NCBI RefSeq assembly: GCF_022398325.1 | Contig: NZ_JAKEVD010000009.1 | Span: 62,001-126,000 of the forward strand | Direction of reading: 5' to 3' | DNA: 64,000 nt | Origin: Shewanella sp. Isolate13 | GTDB lineage: Bacteria > Pseudomonadota > Gammaproteobacteria > Enterobacterales > Shewanellaceae | Part shown: in pieces, positions 37,253 to 47,139 of the stretch | Layout: every line of letters begins with the position of its first letter | Numbering within the stretch: the first letter of the stretch is position 1 | Position numbers and translations under genes: made by a program | Notes under the pieces: model-generated | What the model was told of the DNA's origin: nothing | Database searches by the model: none | The model's input: only the letters and a program-made list of their open reading frames with translations

Positions 37253-38743
37253 CTAGCGCGACAAGTAACGGGTTTCTAGATGTTTCTTGAAGTGAGCAGG
37301 ATTGAGCGTCTCAGCTGTAGATTGACGCATTAGCTCATCGATACTGAGTAGGCTGCCCTGGGACCAGACTTTATCATTTAACCAGCCCATGACACTGGTG
37401 AGATTACCTGAGTCTATTAGGTGTTCTACGCAGCCGAGCTCTGTTTCCATCGCGGCTCTAAATTGCGCTGCATACATGGCACCTAAGGTGTAACTCGGGA
37501 AGTAGCCGAGCTCGCCAACCGCCCAATGGATATCTTGCATACAACCATTCTTATAATCACCATCGGTATTGATCCCTAATAGTGACTGCATATGCGCCGA
37601 CCAGAAATCGGGTAGATCGGCAACGGCCAACTCGCCACTAACCAGTGCCTTTTCCGCCTCAAAACGCAGTAATATATGGCACGGGTAGGTGACCTCATCG
37701 GCATCGACTCGAATAAGCCCCGGGTTGACTCGAGTGTAGATGTTGGTCAACTGACTATGGTTCAACTGACTGCCCAATGTAGAGGTTAAATGGGGCTCAA
37801 TCAGCTTAAGGAAAGCAGGGCCGCGGCCAATTTGCATCTCACAAAATAGGCTTTGACTCTCGTGCAGTGCCATCGAGCGCGCTACTCCTGCTGGTTGCCC
37901 ATGCCATGCCTTAGGTAGACCCTGCTCATACTTCGCATGACCGGTTTCATGGACTATGCCCATCAAGCCACTGGTAAAGTCGGCTTCATCGTAACGTGTC
38001 GTTAGACGTACGTCACTGGCAACACCGCCACAGAAGGGGTGACTACTGATATCGAGTCGGCCGCGGTTAAAATCAAAGCCTAAGATGTTCATGACTTCAC
38101 GCCCTAGCTTGGCCTGACTCTCTGCGCTGGCTGTTGGAATGGTGAACTTAGGTTCAGATTTCTGCTTGTCTTGCACCTGCTGGATCAACTGCGGCAACCA
38201 GCTCTTTAAATTGCCAAAGATCTGCTCAAGACTCGCCGTTGTCATGCCAGGCTCGAATTTATCGAGCAATGCATCGTAAGGGGAGACATTTTGCGCCTCG
38301 GCGCGAATAGTCGCTTCCTCTTTGACGAGTTGCATTAGGTGTTCGAGATTAGGCTTAAAACCTTGCCAGTCATTATTTTTGCGCTGCTCACGCCAAGCTT
38401 GTTCGCAGCGATAGGCGGCCTTTGTCTTAGCCTCTACAAGCTCACCCGGTACAACATTGGCCTGAAGATATTGGTAGCGCATCTCAACGAGGTTAGCCTG
38501 CTGCTGTTTTGTCAGCGGTAACTCTCCGGCGTCATTAATGGTCTGCGCCAGCATGGGAGCTGTCTTTAGGGAGTGAATATGTTTGGCAAGCTCAGCCATC
38601 GCTGCGCCGCGTGCTTCACCGCCCCCCATAGGCATCATGGTGGCCTGATCCCAATCACCCAGTGCGCTTAGGTGCTCGAAGTGGCTAATGCTTTGAAAGT
38701 GCTTCACTAAGGTATCGTAATGAGGGTTGCTTTGTGCGCTCAT
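37253..38743 (-). CDS. M32 family carboxypeptidase (Taq type)
   Basis: About 496 residues. The metal-binding HExxH is in GIVHETGHAKYEQGLP, the M32 signature, with a later Glu ligand in the ALHESQSLFCEMQIG segment. Thermostable carboxypeptidase Taq and its relatives remove C-terminal residues from peptides. The ATG at 38743 is preferred over a TTG at 38758. The neighbours on the same strand are the GNAT and small genes, and an operon is possible but the gap to GNAT (69 bases) is neutral. Confidence 0.9.
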   Translation of the reverse strand: MSAQSNPHYDTLVKHFQSISHFEHLSALGDWDQATMMPMGGGEARGAAMAELAKHIHSLKTAPMLAQTINDAGELPLTKQQQANLVEMRYQYLQANVVPGELVEAKTKAAYRCEQAWREQRKNNDWQGFKPNLEHLMQLVKEEATIRAEAQNVSPYDALLDKFEPGMTTASLEQIFGNLKSWLPQLIQQVQDKQKSEPKFTIPTASAESQAKLGREVMNILGFDFNRGRLDISSHPFCGGVASDVRLTTRYDEADFTSGLMGIVHETGHAKYEQGLPKAWHGQPAGVARSMALHESQSLFCEMQIGRGPAFLKLIEPHLTSTLGSQLNHSQLTNIYTRVNPGLIRVDADEVTYPCHILLRFEAEKALVSGELAVADLPDFWSAHMQSLLGINTDGDYKNGCMQDIHWAVGELGYFPSYTLGAMYAAQFRAAMETELGCVEHLIDSGNLTSVMGWLNDKVWSQGSLLSIDELMRQSTAETLNPAHFKKHLETRYLSR

Positions 38744-39239
38744 AGTATCTGATTTCAATCCGGTTATTTGTCGTTATGCTAGCACAAAATTCAATTTTTC
38801 AATGGTTATTTCCCTATCGCCAACCTAGGCGCAGCTTGGCATGAGAGTCTCGCGTTATTGATGAAAGGCTGATTTTAACGGCGCTAGCCAAGTTGAATGG
38901 ACGTAAAATAAAATCAACGTGTTTTTATTCAACTTTTCGATATTTAAATTCATCGGTGGTAAGGACATAGGGCGGTTATTTTTCCCCTTAAATAGATGAG
39001 GTTCAGCTGCCGTCACCATTTTGGACGCCTGAATAATACTTTTGAACTATTATTCAACATAAATGTAATCACTAAATGTTACGCTTGTTAATAAATTGTT
39101 ATTTCATAAGGGCTGTGCTAGGTTGATTTTCGTGTTCCGGTTTTTTTAACCAATAAACCACTAAAAATAAGTTTAAAAAACTAATAATAAATTGGGCTTG
39201 GGTTTGCGGCCTAATATCATGATTTTGGAGCGAATAAAT
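38744..39239. other. Divergent intergenic gap with 9-base inverted repeat
   Basis: A 496-base gap upstream of the divergent M32 and S8 peptidase genes. A perfect inverted repeat TGAATAATA/TATTATTCA (39030-39038 and 39048-39056, nine-base spacer) sits about 184 bases before the S8 start. This is a candidate operator, not a terminator, since it has no GC stem. GGAG nine bases before the S8 ATG fits a ribosome binding site. Confidence 0.45.
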
Positions 39240-41066
39240 ATGAGATTAACAAAAGTAGCTACGGCTCTCGTCGCCTTGTCTCTCGGTGTTTCAGCAGGTG
39301 CTGCGGCTAGCGAAAGGTATGTTATTCAGGTCGATAATGATAAGAAAGGCGTGATTAAGGCACTTGCTAAGAAGATCGGCGGGGAACTGAACTTAGATGG
39401 TAACGGCTTTATCGCGGCGACTTTTTCAGGAAAGGACCTATCTCAAGTTAAAGGTTTACTCAATAATCCACATGTTAAGTTAGTTGAGGTGGATCAGCCT
39501 CGTTTTCTGATGTCGTTTAGCGATGATGCGGGTAATCCAATGACTCAGCAAGTCACGCCTTATGCGGTTTATCAATCAAACGTTAATGATATTGGGTTCA
39601 ACGCCAGCGCAGGTATGAAGGTCTGCGTTATCGACTCAGGTTTAGATAGAAGCAATCAAGATTTTGCTTGGAACAATATCAGTGGTGATAACGATAGCGG
39701 CACAGGTAACTGGGACGAAAACGGTGGCCCACACGGTACACACGTAGCCGGTACGATTGGCGCTGCAGATAATAATATCGGTGTGGTGGGTATGGCACCG
39801 GGCGTTGATATGCATATTATTAAAGTATTTAATGCCGATGGCTGGGGTTATTCATCTGATCTCGCTCATGCAGCAAACCTATGTAGCGATGCGGGCGCGA
39901 ACATTATTAGTATGAGTTTAGGTGGTGGAGGCTCGAACTCTACCGAGTCTAACGCGTTTCAATCATTCAGTGATGCCGGTGGTTTAGTCCTCGCCGCTGC
40001 GGGTAACGATGGTAATAGTGTTCGCTCTTACCCAGCAGGTTACCCTTCGGTGATGATGGTCGGAGCCAATGACGCAAATGACGCCATTGCCGACTTCTCA
40101 CAATTCCCAAGCTGTACGACGGGGCGCGGCAAGAAGCAGCGCACCGATACCAGTATCTGTGTAGAGATCGCGGCAGGCGGTGTCGATACGCTATCTACTT
40201 ATCCTGCGGGTATGGCAACAGCCTCCAACATGAGCCTTGATGGTAATCCGTTAGCCAGTTCTGCAATGGAGAACTCTGGTTCTGTAAATGGCAGTACCTA
40301 CTTTATGGGAACGGCCGAAACGACAGATTCAAATGCGAATGGTAAGGTCTGTGTTATCGACCGTGGTGTTATCTCATTCCATGACAAAGTACTGAATTGT
40401 GAAACATCAGGTGGTGTCGGTGCCATTATCATCAACAATGAGCCTGGCATGCTTTACGGCACATTAGGTGATACAAATGCGACAACGATTCCGGCCGTTG
40501 GTGCGACATTTGAAGACAGAGCGTCGATCGTTGCTGCAAGCACTGCAGAGCTTTCAATTGGCACATCTGATTACGGCTTTATGAGCGGAACATCGATGGC
40601 GACACCTGCGGTATCGGGGATCGCTGCACGTGTTTGGTCTAACCATAACCAGTGTACGGGTGAAGAGATCCGTGCGGCGCTAAATGCGAGCGCAAGAGAC
40701 TCGGGGGCTAACGGCCACGATGTGTACTTCGGTCACGGTATTGTTGATGCACAGGCTGCCGATGCATACCTAACGGCAAATGGTTGTTCAGGTGGTGACG
40801 GTGGCGGTGATCCTGGTACAGGTGATGGCCTGACCGTAACGACGAATCACTACAAACAAAGAGGCGTTAAGATTGTTGAGCTGAGCTTTAGTGGCGCAGC
40901 GGGTAGCAGTGTCGATGTTTATCGTAACGGTACGCAAATTGATACAGCCTCTAGTGCAGCGACTTATACCGACAGCATTAGCACTAAAGGTGGTGGAACC
41001 TACACTTACAAGGCTTGTGATACAGGAACAACAACTTGTAGTGCAGATGTCAGCGTGACTTTCTAA
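39240..41066 (+). CDS. Secreted subtilisin-family (S8) serine protease
   Basis: A protein of 608 residues. The start at the ATG 39240 follows a GGAG and gives a clean signal peptide (MRLTKVATALVALSLGVSAG, cut after AAA). An inhibitor-like propeptide covers about residues 25-90. The catalytic triad is Asp132 (CVIDSGLD), His165 (NGGPHGTHVAGT) and Ser452 (MSGTSMATP). The oxyanion Asn256 is in AAAGNDGN. A PA domain is inserted between residues about 325 and 440. A Gly-rich linker (GGDGGGDPGTG) and a Fn3-like C-terminal domain follow. It is likely exported to the periplasm or beyond. Confidence 0.93.
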   Translation: MRLTKVATALVALSLGVSAGAAASERYVIQVDNDKKGVIKALAKKIGGELNLDGNGFIAATFSGKDLSQVKGLLNNPHVKLVEVDQPRFLMSFSDDAGNPMTQQVTPYAVYQSNVNDIGFNASAGMKVCVIDSGLDRSNQDFAWNNISGDNDSGTGNWDENGGPHGTHVAGTIGAADNNIGVVGMAPGVDMHIIKVFNADGWGYSSDLAHAANLCSDAGANIISMSLGGGGSNSTESNAFQSFSDAGGLVLAAAGNDGNSVRSYPAGYPSVMMVGANDANDAIADFSQFPSCTTGRGKKQRTDTSICVEIAAGGVDTLSTYPAGMATASNMSLDGNPLASSAMENSGSVNGSTYFMGTAETTDSNANGKVCVIDRGVISFHDKVLNCETSGGVGAIIINNEPGMLYGTLGDTNATTIPAVGATFEDRASIVAASTAELSIGTSDYGFMSGTSMATPAVSGIAARVWSNHNQCTGEEIRAALNASARDSGANGHDVYFGHGIVDAQAADAYLTANGCSGGDGGGDPGTGDGLTVTTNHYKQRGVKIVELSFSGAAGSSVDVYRNGTQIDTASSAATYTDSISTKGGGTYTYKACDTGTTTCSADVSVTF

Positions 41067-41084
41067 GTTTTTCTACATAATAAG

Positions 41085-41111
41085 AAGGCCTGCTTGATGC
41101 AGGCCTTTTTA
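41085..41111 (+). terminator. Terminator of the S8 protease gene
   Basis: Stem AAGGCCTGC/GCAGGCCTT (41085-41093 and 41099-41107) with loop TTGAT, then a short T run. It lies 18 bases after the stop and before the convergent DUF2913-type gene. Confidence 0.8.
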
Positions 41112-41150
41112 TATTCAAGCAATGCTGAACATACACTTGGTCAAGGGGTC

Positions 41151-41789
41151 TTAAAGCGCTTGCAGTATCGTGAGTGCTGGCTGTAAGTTTTTTGGCCAAA
41201 CTTGGTAGGCTTTATGATGCTTGATCAAAGAGCTCTTCTTATTGCCAGGGCTTAGCAGTAAGTTGTGGCGATAAGCCAGCTCGGCGAACTTGGTTTCATC
41301 GGCACGAACATAAAGGGTGATTGGTTTGATAATCTCATCACCATCAATGCGCTGAGTAAATTGCTCTTCTGAAATAACCAAGCTATTACAGCCATCGCTA
41401 TCAAGCTTAAGTTTCTTGGTAACTTCTTCATCGGTGATGACAATCCAATCTTGGCTTTCAAGCTCAGCTAACATTGATTTAAGACACTGACCTAGACCCG
41501 TTTGCTTGTCGCTAATATAGCTATATTGCGCCTTAATCTTCTCGAGTAAAGTCTTAAGTTCAGCGCCCGCACCCATGCTGCGGCCTTGACGTACCCACAG
41601 AGTTAAATCATCGGCAACTAACTTTGAAAAGGTGCGCTGCTTTAATGCGGTTACCATCCAGCTGCAAAGAAAATGACTCTCAGCTGCGGGTGTTCTTACG
41701 CTACTACTCTTAGCGCTCGCTTCAGAAAGAGCCTTAAGTCCGGCATTAGCGAACTCTAAAACAGCTTGGTTATAGGTGATATCTGACAT
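41151..41789 (-). CDS. Conserved protein, probably DUF2913 family
   Basis: A soluble protein of 212 residues. It has FANAGLKALSEASAKSSSVR near the start and the SHFLCSWMVTALKQRTFSKL segment typical, as far as recalled, of the DUF2913 group of Vibrio and Shewanella. No catalytic motif is visible and the function is unknown. It stands alone between the convergent S8 terminator and the RhlE-type helicase gene. No membrane segment or signal peptide is seen. Confidence 0.6.
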   Translation of the reverse strand: MSDITYNQAVLEFANAGLKALSEASAKSSSVRTPAAESHFLCSWMVTALKQRTFSKLVADDLTLWVRQGRSMGAGAELKTLLEKIKAQYSYISDKQTGLGQCLKSMLAELESQDWIVITDEEVTKKLKLDSDGCNSLVISEEQFTQRIDGDEIIKPITLYVRADETKFAELAYRHNLLLSPGNKKSSLIKHHKAYQVWPKNLQPALTILQAL

Positions 41790-41921
41790 TGTTTCTCCGC
41801 CGTGTTGGCGTGATAAAAAGTGACGGCATGAGGATTATACCTAATGGCCTTACAAGTACGAAATTAACTTTCTACTCAATATGCCAAACAAAATATTTGC
41901 CTGTTAAATCGTCGTTATGAT

Positions 41922-41945
41922 TAAAAAAGGCACCAAAAGGTGCCT
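41922..41945 (-). terminator. Terminator of the RhlE-type helicase gene
   Basis: Stem AGGCACC/GGTGCCT around an AAAA loop. On the minus strand a run of six T follows. It lies 38 bases after the helicase stop. Confidence 0.8.
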
Positions 41946-41982
41946 GTTTTGTTTATAAAATAATTTGGTGTCCGTACAGCGA

Positions 41983-43281
41983 TTATTTTATCTTCTTGAT
42001 CTTAGCTGTCGATGAGTTTTTCACTTTCACACGGCGTCCTTGCATGTTTTTCTCTGCAATCACCTGGGCACCTGCGTTATCGACACGCTGCTGTTTCTTG
42101 GCGAAACTACGGCGCTTTTGCAGTTGTTTGATCAATAGATCGCGGCTGCCAACTTCGTAACCAGGAATGCTAATACGGCGCAGCTGCTGACCGATTAACT
42201 TTTCGATATCTGCAAGAGTGCGCTCTTCCTCGCGGCTCACAAATGAGATAGCCACGCCTGATTTACCCGCACGACCAGTACGGCCAATACGGTGAACATA
42301 ATCTTCAGCAAGGAAAGGTAGATCGTAGTTAACTACGTACTCTAAGCCTTGAATGTCCAGACCACGGGCAGCAACTTCGGTCGCCACTAGCACGCGCATT
42401 TTGCCCTCTTTAAACTCACGAAGAGCACGACGACGGCTACCTTGGGCTTTTTCGCCGTGAACAACGGCAGTTGGAATACCATCAAGGTTTAGCTCTTTTT
42501 CAAGCTTGTCTGCAGCATCGCGGGTGGCGGTAAAGACGAGCACCTGTCGCCAGTTTTTCTTGCCGATAAGCTCTGACAATAGCTCACGCTTACGGCGTTG
42601 CTCTACAGGGTAAACCACTTGGCTTACCGTTATCGCAGTGGTGTTTTGCTTGTCGGCTGCAATCACATTAGGTTTTACCATCATCTCATTAGCAAGTTGC
42701 TTCACTGCCGATGAGAAGGTGGCCGAAAACAGTAAGTTTTGGCGCTTCTTGTTTACAGCCTGCAGAATTTTTTGAATATCGGCACTAAAGCCCATATCTA
42801 ACATGCGGTCTGCTTCATCGAGTACTAGAGACTCAACGTTTGACAGGCTTAGGTTACAGGCAACAATGTGCTCAAGCAGGCGGCCAGGCGTTGCGATAAT
42901 GATATCTGCACCGCGCTTTAATTTGGTTGCTTGAGTATCTGTTTTTACGCCACCGAAAACAGTTACGACTTTGACGTCTAGGTATTTGGCATAATCATTG
43001 ATGTTGTCTGCAATTTGCATTGCCAGCTCACGAGTCGGGGTCAAGATCAACGCGCGTGCATTTGAACGGCCCGTGGTGCTTGGGTTATCTAACATCTTTT
43101 GCAAGATAGGCAGAGCGAAAGCGGCGGTTTTACCCGTCCCGGTTTGTGCACTGGCCAGTACGTCTTGACCGCGACGAACGGCTGGGATCGCTTGCTGCTG
43201 AATTGGTGTCATTTTTTCATAACCACATTCAGAGATTGCGCGCAAAATCTCAGGAGCAAAACTAAAAGATTCAAATCTCAT
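41983..43281 (-). CDS. rhlE: RhlE-type DEAD-box RNA helicase
   Basis: A protein of 432 residues with all DEAD-box motifs: MTPIQQQAIPAV (Q motif), AQTGTGKT, PTRELA, GG, TPGR, DEAD, SAT, TEVAARGLDI and HRIGRTGRAG. The basic tail (RRVKVKNSSTAKIKKIK) is typical of RhlE. It acts on rRNA or degradosome RNA in E. coli. A MITE-like repeat ends up 100 bases upstream of its start (43382-43646), so the promoter may lie within or just in front of that repeat. The subfamily label is by similarity of the core and may be imprecise. Confidence 0.82.
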   Translation of the reverse strand: MRFESFSFAPEILRAISECGYEKMTPIQQQAIPAVRRGQDVLASAQTGTGKTAAFALPILQKMLDNPSTTGRSNARALILTPTRELAMQIADNINDYAKYLDVKVVTVFGGVKTDTQATKLKRGADIIIATPGRLLEHIVACNLSLSNVESLVLDEADRMLDMGFSADIQKILQAVNKKRQNLLFSATFSSAVKQLANEMMVKPNVIAADKQNTTAITVSQVVYPVEQRRKRELLSELIGKKNWRQVLVFTATRDAADKLEKELNLDGIPTAVVHGEKAQGSRRRALREFKEGKMRVLVATEVAARGLDIQGLEYVVNYDLPFLAEDYVHRIGRTGRAGKSGVAISFVSREEERTLADIEKLIGQQLRRISIPGYEVGSRDLLIKQLQKRRSFAKKQQRVDNAGAQVIAEKNMQGRRVKVKNSSTAKIKKIK

Positions 43282-43381
43282 GATTGAGGAGTCCTATGTT
43301 CAACAATTCAATTGCTAACAGGCAGAGCTAGCATTCTATCTATACCATTAAAATGGCGGTCGCGGAGTATAGCAAACTTTT

Positions 43382-43646
43382 ATACCAATCAGTATAAGAA
43401 ACTGTTCTACTCAGAGCGTTTTTGGCAAACTAATTCAAGGCGAATAGATGATGGAATAGTGGATCCCTTGTGAAGCTATTCAACATTGAAGTGGGCCGCC
43501 CAAAACGCTCCTGAAAGGCGACTTTTAGCGCTTATGATGCTGCGTTAACAAGCTTAAACGTAGAATAACTATGCTCCTCACTCGTTGCCTTGCCTCACAA
43601 GCGCTAAATTCTCGCTGAGCGAAAAGATCTTTATACTGATTGGTAT
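43382..43646. mobile_element. Complete MITE-like element with 16-base terminal inverted repeats
   Basis: ATACCAATCAGTATAA at 43382-43397 is repeated exactly in inverse at 43631-43646 (TTATACTGATTGGTAT), so the 265-base unit has perfect 16-base ends. An internal pair GAGCGTTTTTGG and CCAAAACGCTC can also fold. It has no coding capacity. A truncated left end of the same unit is at 8983-9076. It lies between the pepP-like gene terminator and the promoter side of rhlE. No target-site duplication is obvious. Confidence 0.8.
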
Positions 43647-43694
43647 TAGGTTAAAACCTGCACTTTTTCAATGGCTATTTAGGGGGTGGGGCAT

Positions 43695-43720
43695 TAAAAA
43701 AGCAGCGCCGAGGCGCTGCC
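43695..43720 (-). terminator. Terminator of the M24 aminopeptidase P gene
   Basis: Stem GCAGCGCC/GGCGCTGC (43702-43709 and 43712-43719) with a two-base GA loop, and six A on the left, i.e. six T on the minus strand. It lies 26 bases after the stop of the minus-strand aminopeptidase gene. Confidence 0.85.
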
Positions 43721-43745
43721 GTTATTAAAGTGGTTTATGGCAAAG

Positions 43746-45533
43746 TTAAATAGCCGCCGTCACTTTATTTAACCAGTCTAAATCATCACCCTGCATAAAT
43801 GGCGAGAGTTTTTCTCTAACTTGCTGATGATATTGGTTAAACCAGCTAACTTCTGCATCAGTTAGGTATTTTTTATCGATTAAGCGAGCGTCCATAGGAA
43901 TAAAGGTTAACGCCTCAAATTCCAACATCTCTCGTTCGCTATTAGCTAAGGCTTCACAAGGGCGGACGGCGATTAAGTTTTCTAATCGAATGCCAAATTC
44001 ATCGGCGCGGTAGTAGCCTGGCTCGTTTGATAATACCATGCCTTCGAGCAGCGCCACATTTGAGCGCCCCTTAGCGATACCTTGTGGGCCTTCATGGACA
44101 CTCAGGTAATGACCGACGCCGTGACCCGTGCCGTGATCAAAGTCGAAGCCGTGTTGCCACAGGTATTGGCGAGCAAATGAGTCGAGCTGCATGCCGCTTG
44201 TGCCTTTAGGGAACTTGGCTTGGTCGATTGCGATATGTCCCTTTAGCACTAAGGTCACCATCTTTCTCTGCTCATCGGTAACATCCCCAATGGCAATGGT
44301 ACGGGTGACATCTGTGGTGCCATCTAAATATTGTGCGCCAGAGTCAACAAGGTAGATGCTGTTCATCTGCATTTGCGCTGGCGTGCCATTGTTGTGGTTA
44401 TAGTGACACATGGCTGCATTGCCGCCGGTCGCTGAAATCGTATCGAAGCTTGGTTCTTGATACATAGGATCGCTTAAGCGGAAGCTCTCCAGTTTTTCGG
44501 CAAGCAGGGCTTCATCATAGAGACGGTTCGCGTTAACTTCGCGGTCTAGCCAGGCAAGGAAGCGGCTCACTGCCACGCCGTCACGAATATGGCAGGCTTT
44601 CATGCCAGCCAGTTCCGCTTCATTTTTTTGAGCCTTAGGCAAGGCTACCGGATCGCTACCCGCAATAAGCTGTGCGCCAGCATCTTGAGCGGTCAGTTGT
44701 AGCCAAGCGTTGCAGCTATCAGGACTGGCTAACACTTTACAGCCGCTTAAGCTGAGCAGTTCAGCGGCCAGCTCAGATTCCGCTTTAAAGCTGACGCCTT
44801 CACCGACGTGATCGATAACGTTTTCAGGTAACTTGTTGAGATCGGTGAAGAGCAACATATCGCCATTGGCGTGCAGTAGGGCAGTACCTAATACCACAGG
44901 CAAGCAAGGAATGTCTTTGCCGCGAATATTGAGTAGCCAACAGAACGAATCGAGTGCCGAGATAATGGCAATGTCCGCGCCCTGTTTCTTGATCTCTGAG
45001 CCTATGGTTTTACGCTTCTCTAGGCTGCTTCGTCCCGCGCTTTGTTCGCTAAATAGCATGACTGGGGTAGATGTTGGCGTGGGTCTATCGTGCCAATTCA
45101 GATCAATCGGGTTTTGCGCAACCTGTACCAGTTCAATTTGCGCCTTAGCCAATTCGCCATGGGTTTGATTAAACCAGGCCAAAGTGTGCAGGCGCGCATC
45201 GAAACCGACTTTGGCATTTTCGCCTAGCTGCTCAATTAACCATTGAGCTTGCGGCGTGTCGTGTAGGCTTAAGTAATCAAATAGCGCGGCATCCACTTGC
45301 TGACGCACCTGTACCGTATAACGGCCATCGACAAAAATCGCAGCACTGTCCTTGAGGACGATAATCATGCCTGCCGAACCGGTAAAACCGCTGGCCCATA
45401 GCATGCGTTCATTATGCGCTGGTACGTATTCGCCTAAGTATTCGTCGGCTCTAGGAATAATAAAAGCATCCAGATTGGATTTGGCCATTTCTGTGCGAAT
45501 GGCGCCGAGGCGTGCTGCAATTGTATTTGACAT
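43746..45533 (-). CDS. Xaa-Pro aminopeptidase, long M24B (PepP-like) form
   Basis: A protein of 595 residues. Two creatinase-like N-terminal domains precede a C-terminal M24 peptidase core, as in the long eukaryote-like aminopeptidase P. Metal-ligand motifs are present: YLVDSGAQYLDGTTDVTRT (two Asp), HGTGHGVGHYLSVHEGP (His), LSNEPGYY (Glu) and IRLENLIAV (Glu). The C-terminal extension with FNQYHQQVREKL is typical. It removes N-terminal residues before proline. GGAG precedes the ATG. It has its own terminator and no operon partner. Confidence 0.9.
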   Translation of the reverse strand: MSNTIAARLGAIRTEMAKSNLDAFIIPRADEYLGEYVPAHNERMLWASGFTGSAGMIIVLKDSAAIFVDGRYTVQVRQQVDAALFDYLSLHDTPQAQWLIEQLGENAKVGFDARLHTLAWFNQTHGELAKAQIELVQVAQNPIDLNWHDRPTPTSTPVMLFSEQSAGRSSLEKRKTIGSEIKKQGADIAIISALDSFCWLLNIRGKDIPCLPVVLGTALLHANGDMLLFTDLNKLPENVIDHVGEGVSFKAESELAAELLSLSGCKVLASPDSCNAWLQLTAQDAGAQLIAGSDPVALPKAQKNEAELAGMKACHIRDGVAVSRFLAWLDREVNANRLYDEALLAEKLESFRLSDPMYQEPSFDTISATGGNAAMCHYNHNNGTPAQMQMNSIYLVDSGAQYLDGTTDVTRTIAIGDVTDEQRKMVTLVLKGHIAIDQAKFPKGTSGMQLDSFARQYLWQHGFDFDHGTGHGVGHYLSVHEGPQGIAKGRSNVALLEGMVLSNEPGYYRADEFGIRLENLIAVRPCEALANSEREMLEFEALTFIPMDARLIDKKYLTDAEVSWFNQYHQQVREKLSPFMQGDDLDWLNKVTAAI

Positions 45534-45788
45534 TCAAACTCCGTTATCAGCCTTCGAGTCCAGTTAAAGTGTGGGCTTGAGGCTGTTTATTTTTGTACGA
45601 ATTTAGCGCGGAGATTATCACAAAGTGCATTTGCTGGGGAGGTTCACAGCATATTTTAATCTCGCGCCTTTATTGCAAGTGTTAACCAAAGTGGACAAAT
45701 TGTTTATAAAATTGTGTTTGCATGCCAGTATAGCTCGAGTGACTTATTGGTAAGTAAGGGCTAAAGCGGTGAATAGGAGCATAGGTTT

Positions 45789-46976
45789 ATGCCATTTAAT
45801 GTTTGGCTATTAACACTCGCGCAGGCGTTTGCCATGAGTGCCACCCCTATGATGATGTTACTCGGTGGTTTAATTGGCGCCGATATCGCACCATCTCCAG
45901 AAATGGCAACGCTCCCCATTGCTTTTATGGTGATAGGTCTCGCGCTGTCAGTACTGCCAGTATCGAGATTGATGCAGCGCTTTGGCCGTAAACCAGTATT
46001 TGTTGGCGGTGCATTACTCGGTGCTTGCTCAGGACTAGTTGCTGCGTTTGCGACATCGCAGCAAAGCTTTGCCCTATTTTGTCTTAGCGCGGTGATGCTC
46101 GGCGCAGCGGGAGCTGTGGTGCAGCAGTACCGCTTCGCGGCAATGGAGTCGGTCGACGAGCCGTTGATTGCTAAGGCCGCATCACGAGTGTTACTCGGTG
46201 GTCTCGCTGCGGCAGTTATCGGGCCTGAGCTGGCCGTTTTAGGTGCTAAGCTCTGGCCACAGGCCTATGTTGGAGCATTTTTCTGTCTCACTTTGGTGAG
46301 TCTTATTGCCGCAGTGATCTTGAGCTTTTATCGAGAGAGGGAATTTGACAGAGACGGTAGCGCGCAGCAGGTTCAGGATAAGGCACGCCCCTTATCCGAG
46401 ATTTTAACTCAGTCACAGCTGTGGGTAGCGGTTGCGGGCGCTACCTTAGGTTACGCCATGATGAGTTTTGTGATGACGGCCACGCCTTTACATATGCATC
46501 ATGTTGAGCATCACTCTCTTACTGACACTAAGTGGGTGATACAGAGCCATATTATTGCCATGTACTTGCCCTCCCTATTTAGTGGAGTATTGGTGGCGCG
46601 TTTGGGGGTATCTAAAATGATGCTGCTTGGACTATTGGCTTATCTTGTTACCATCATTAGCGCAATCATTGGACGCGATCTACTTAACTACTGGACAGCC
46701 TTAGTTCTGCTCGGCATTGGTTGGAATTTCTTATTTGTTGCCGGTACCTCCCTATTACCTCGTTGTTATGACAAGAGTGAGCGCTATAAGGTGCAATCCT
46801 TTAACGATAGCTTTGTGTTTGGTGCTCAAGCGTTGGCATCACTCAGTGCAGGCTGGGTGATCCACCAGCTAGGCTGGAACATATTGCTAATCAGTTGTCT
46901 TCCCTTGATTGGGGCGCAGTTACTGCTTATCTCATGGTGGAAGTGGAGTAGGAGTAAGCAGGCATCGAGTCTTTAA
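45789..46976 (+). CDS. MFS transporter
   Basis: A protein of 395 residues with twelve predicted membrane segments. The loop 2-3 motif is in SRLMQRFGRKPVFVGGALLG (usual GxxxDRxGRR). Some conserved charges are replaced, so the substrate cannot be assigned. The start MPFNVWLLTLAQAFAMSATP resembles drug- or metabolite-efflux carriers. An AGGAG lies nine bases before the ATG. The next gene on the same strand begins 163 bases later, so shared transcription is possible. Confidence 0.82.
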   Translation: MPFNVWLLTLAQAFAMSATPMMMLLGGLIGADIAPSPEMATLPIAFMVIGLALSVLPVSRLMQRFGRKPVFVGGALLGACSGLVAAFATSQQSFALFCLSAVMLGAAGAVVQQYRFAAMESVDEPLIAKAASRVLLGGLAAAVIGPELAVLGAKLWPQAYVGAFFCLTLVSLIAAVILSFYREREFDRDGSAQQVQDKARPLSEILTQSQLWVAVAGATLGYAMMSFVMTATPLHMHHVEHHSLTDTKWVIQSHIIAMYLPSLFSGVLVARLGVSKMMLLGLLAYLVTIISAIIGRDLLNYWTALVLLGIGWNFLFVAGTSLLPRCYDKSERYKVQSFNDSFVFGAQALASLSAGWVIHQLGWNILLISCLPLIGAQLLLISWWKWSRSKQASSL

Positions 46977-47139
46977 TCTCATATTTGCCATTTGTCTTTT
47001 TTCGGATGTGCGATAAGCCTCAAGTGACCCAAATTAAAGTCGTTGCAGTAACTTTCTCCCTAAGTCTTTATTATGTATAATTTTGTTGGGTATGGCGGAG
47101 GTTTTTGAATCGGATATTTCTGCATTAATGGAGTGGTAA

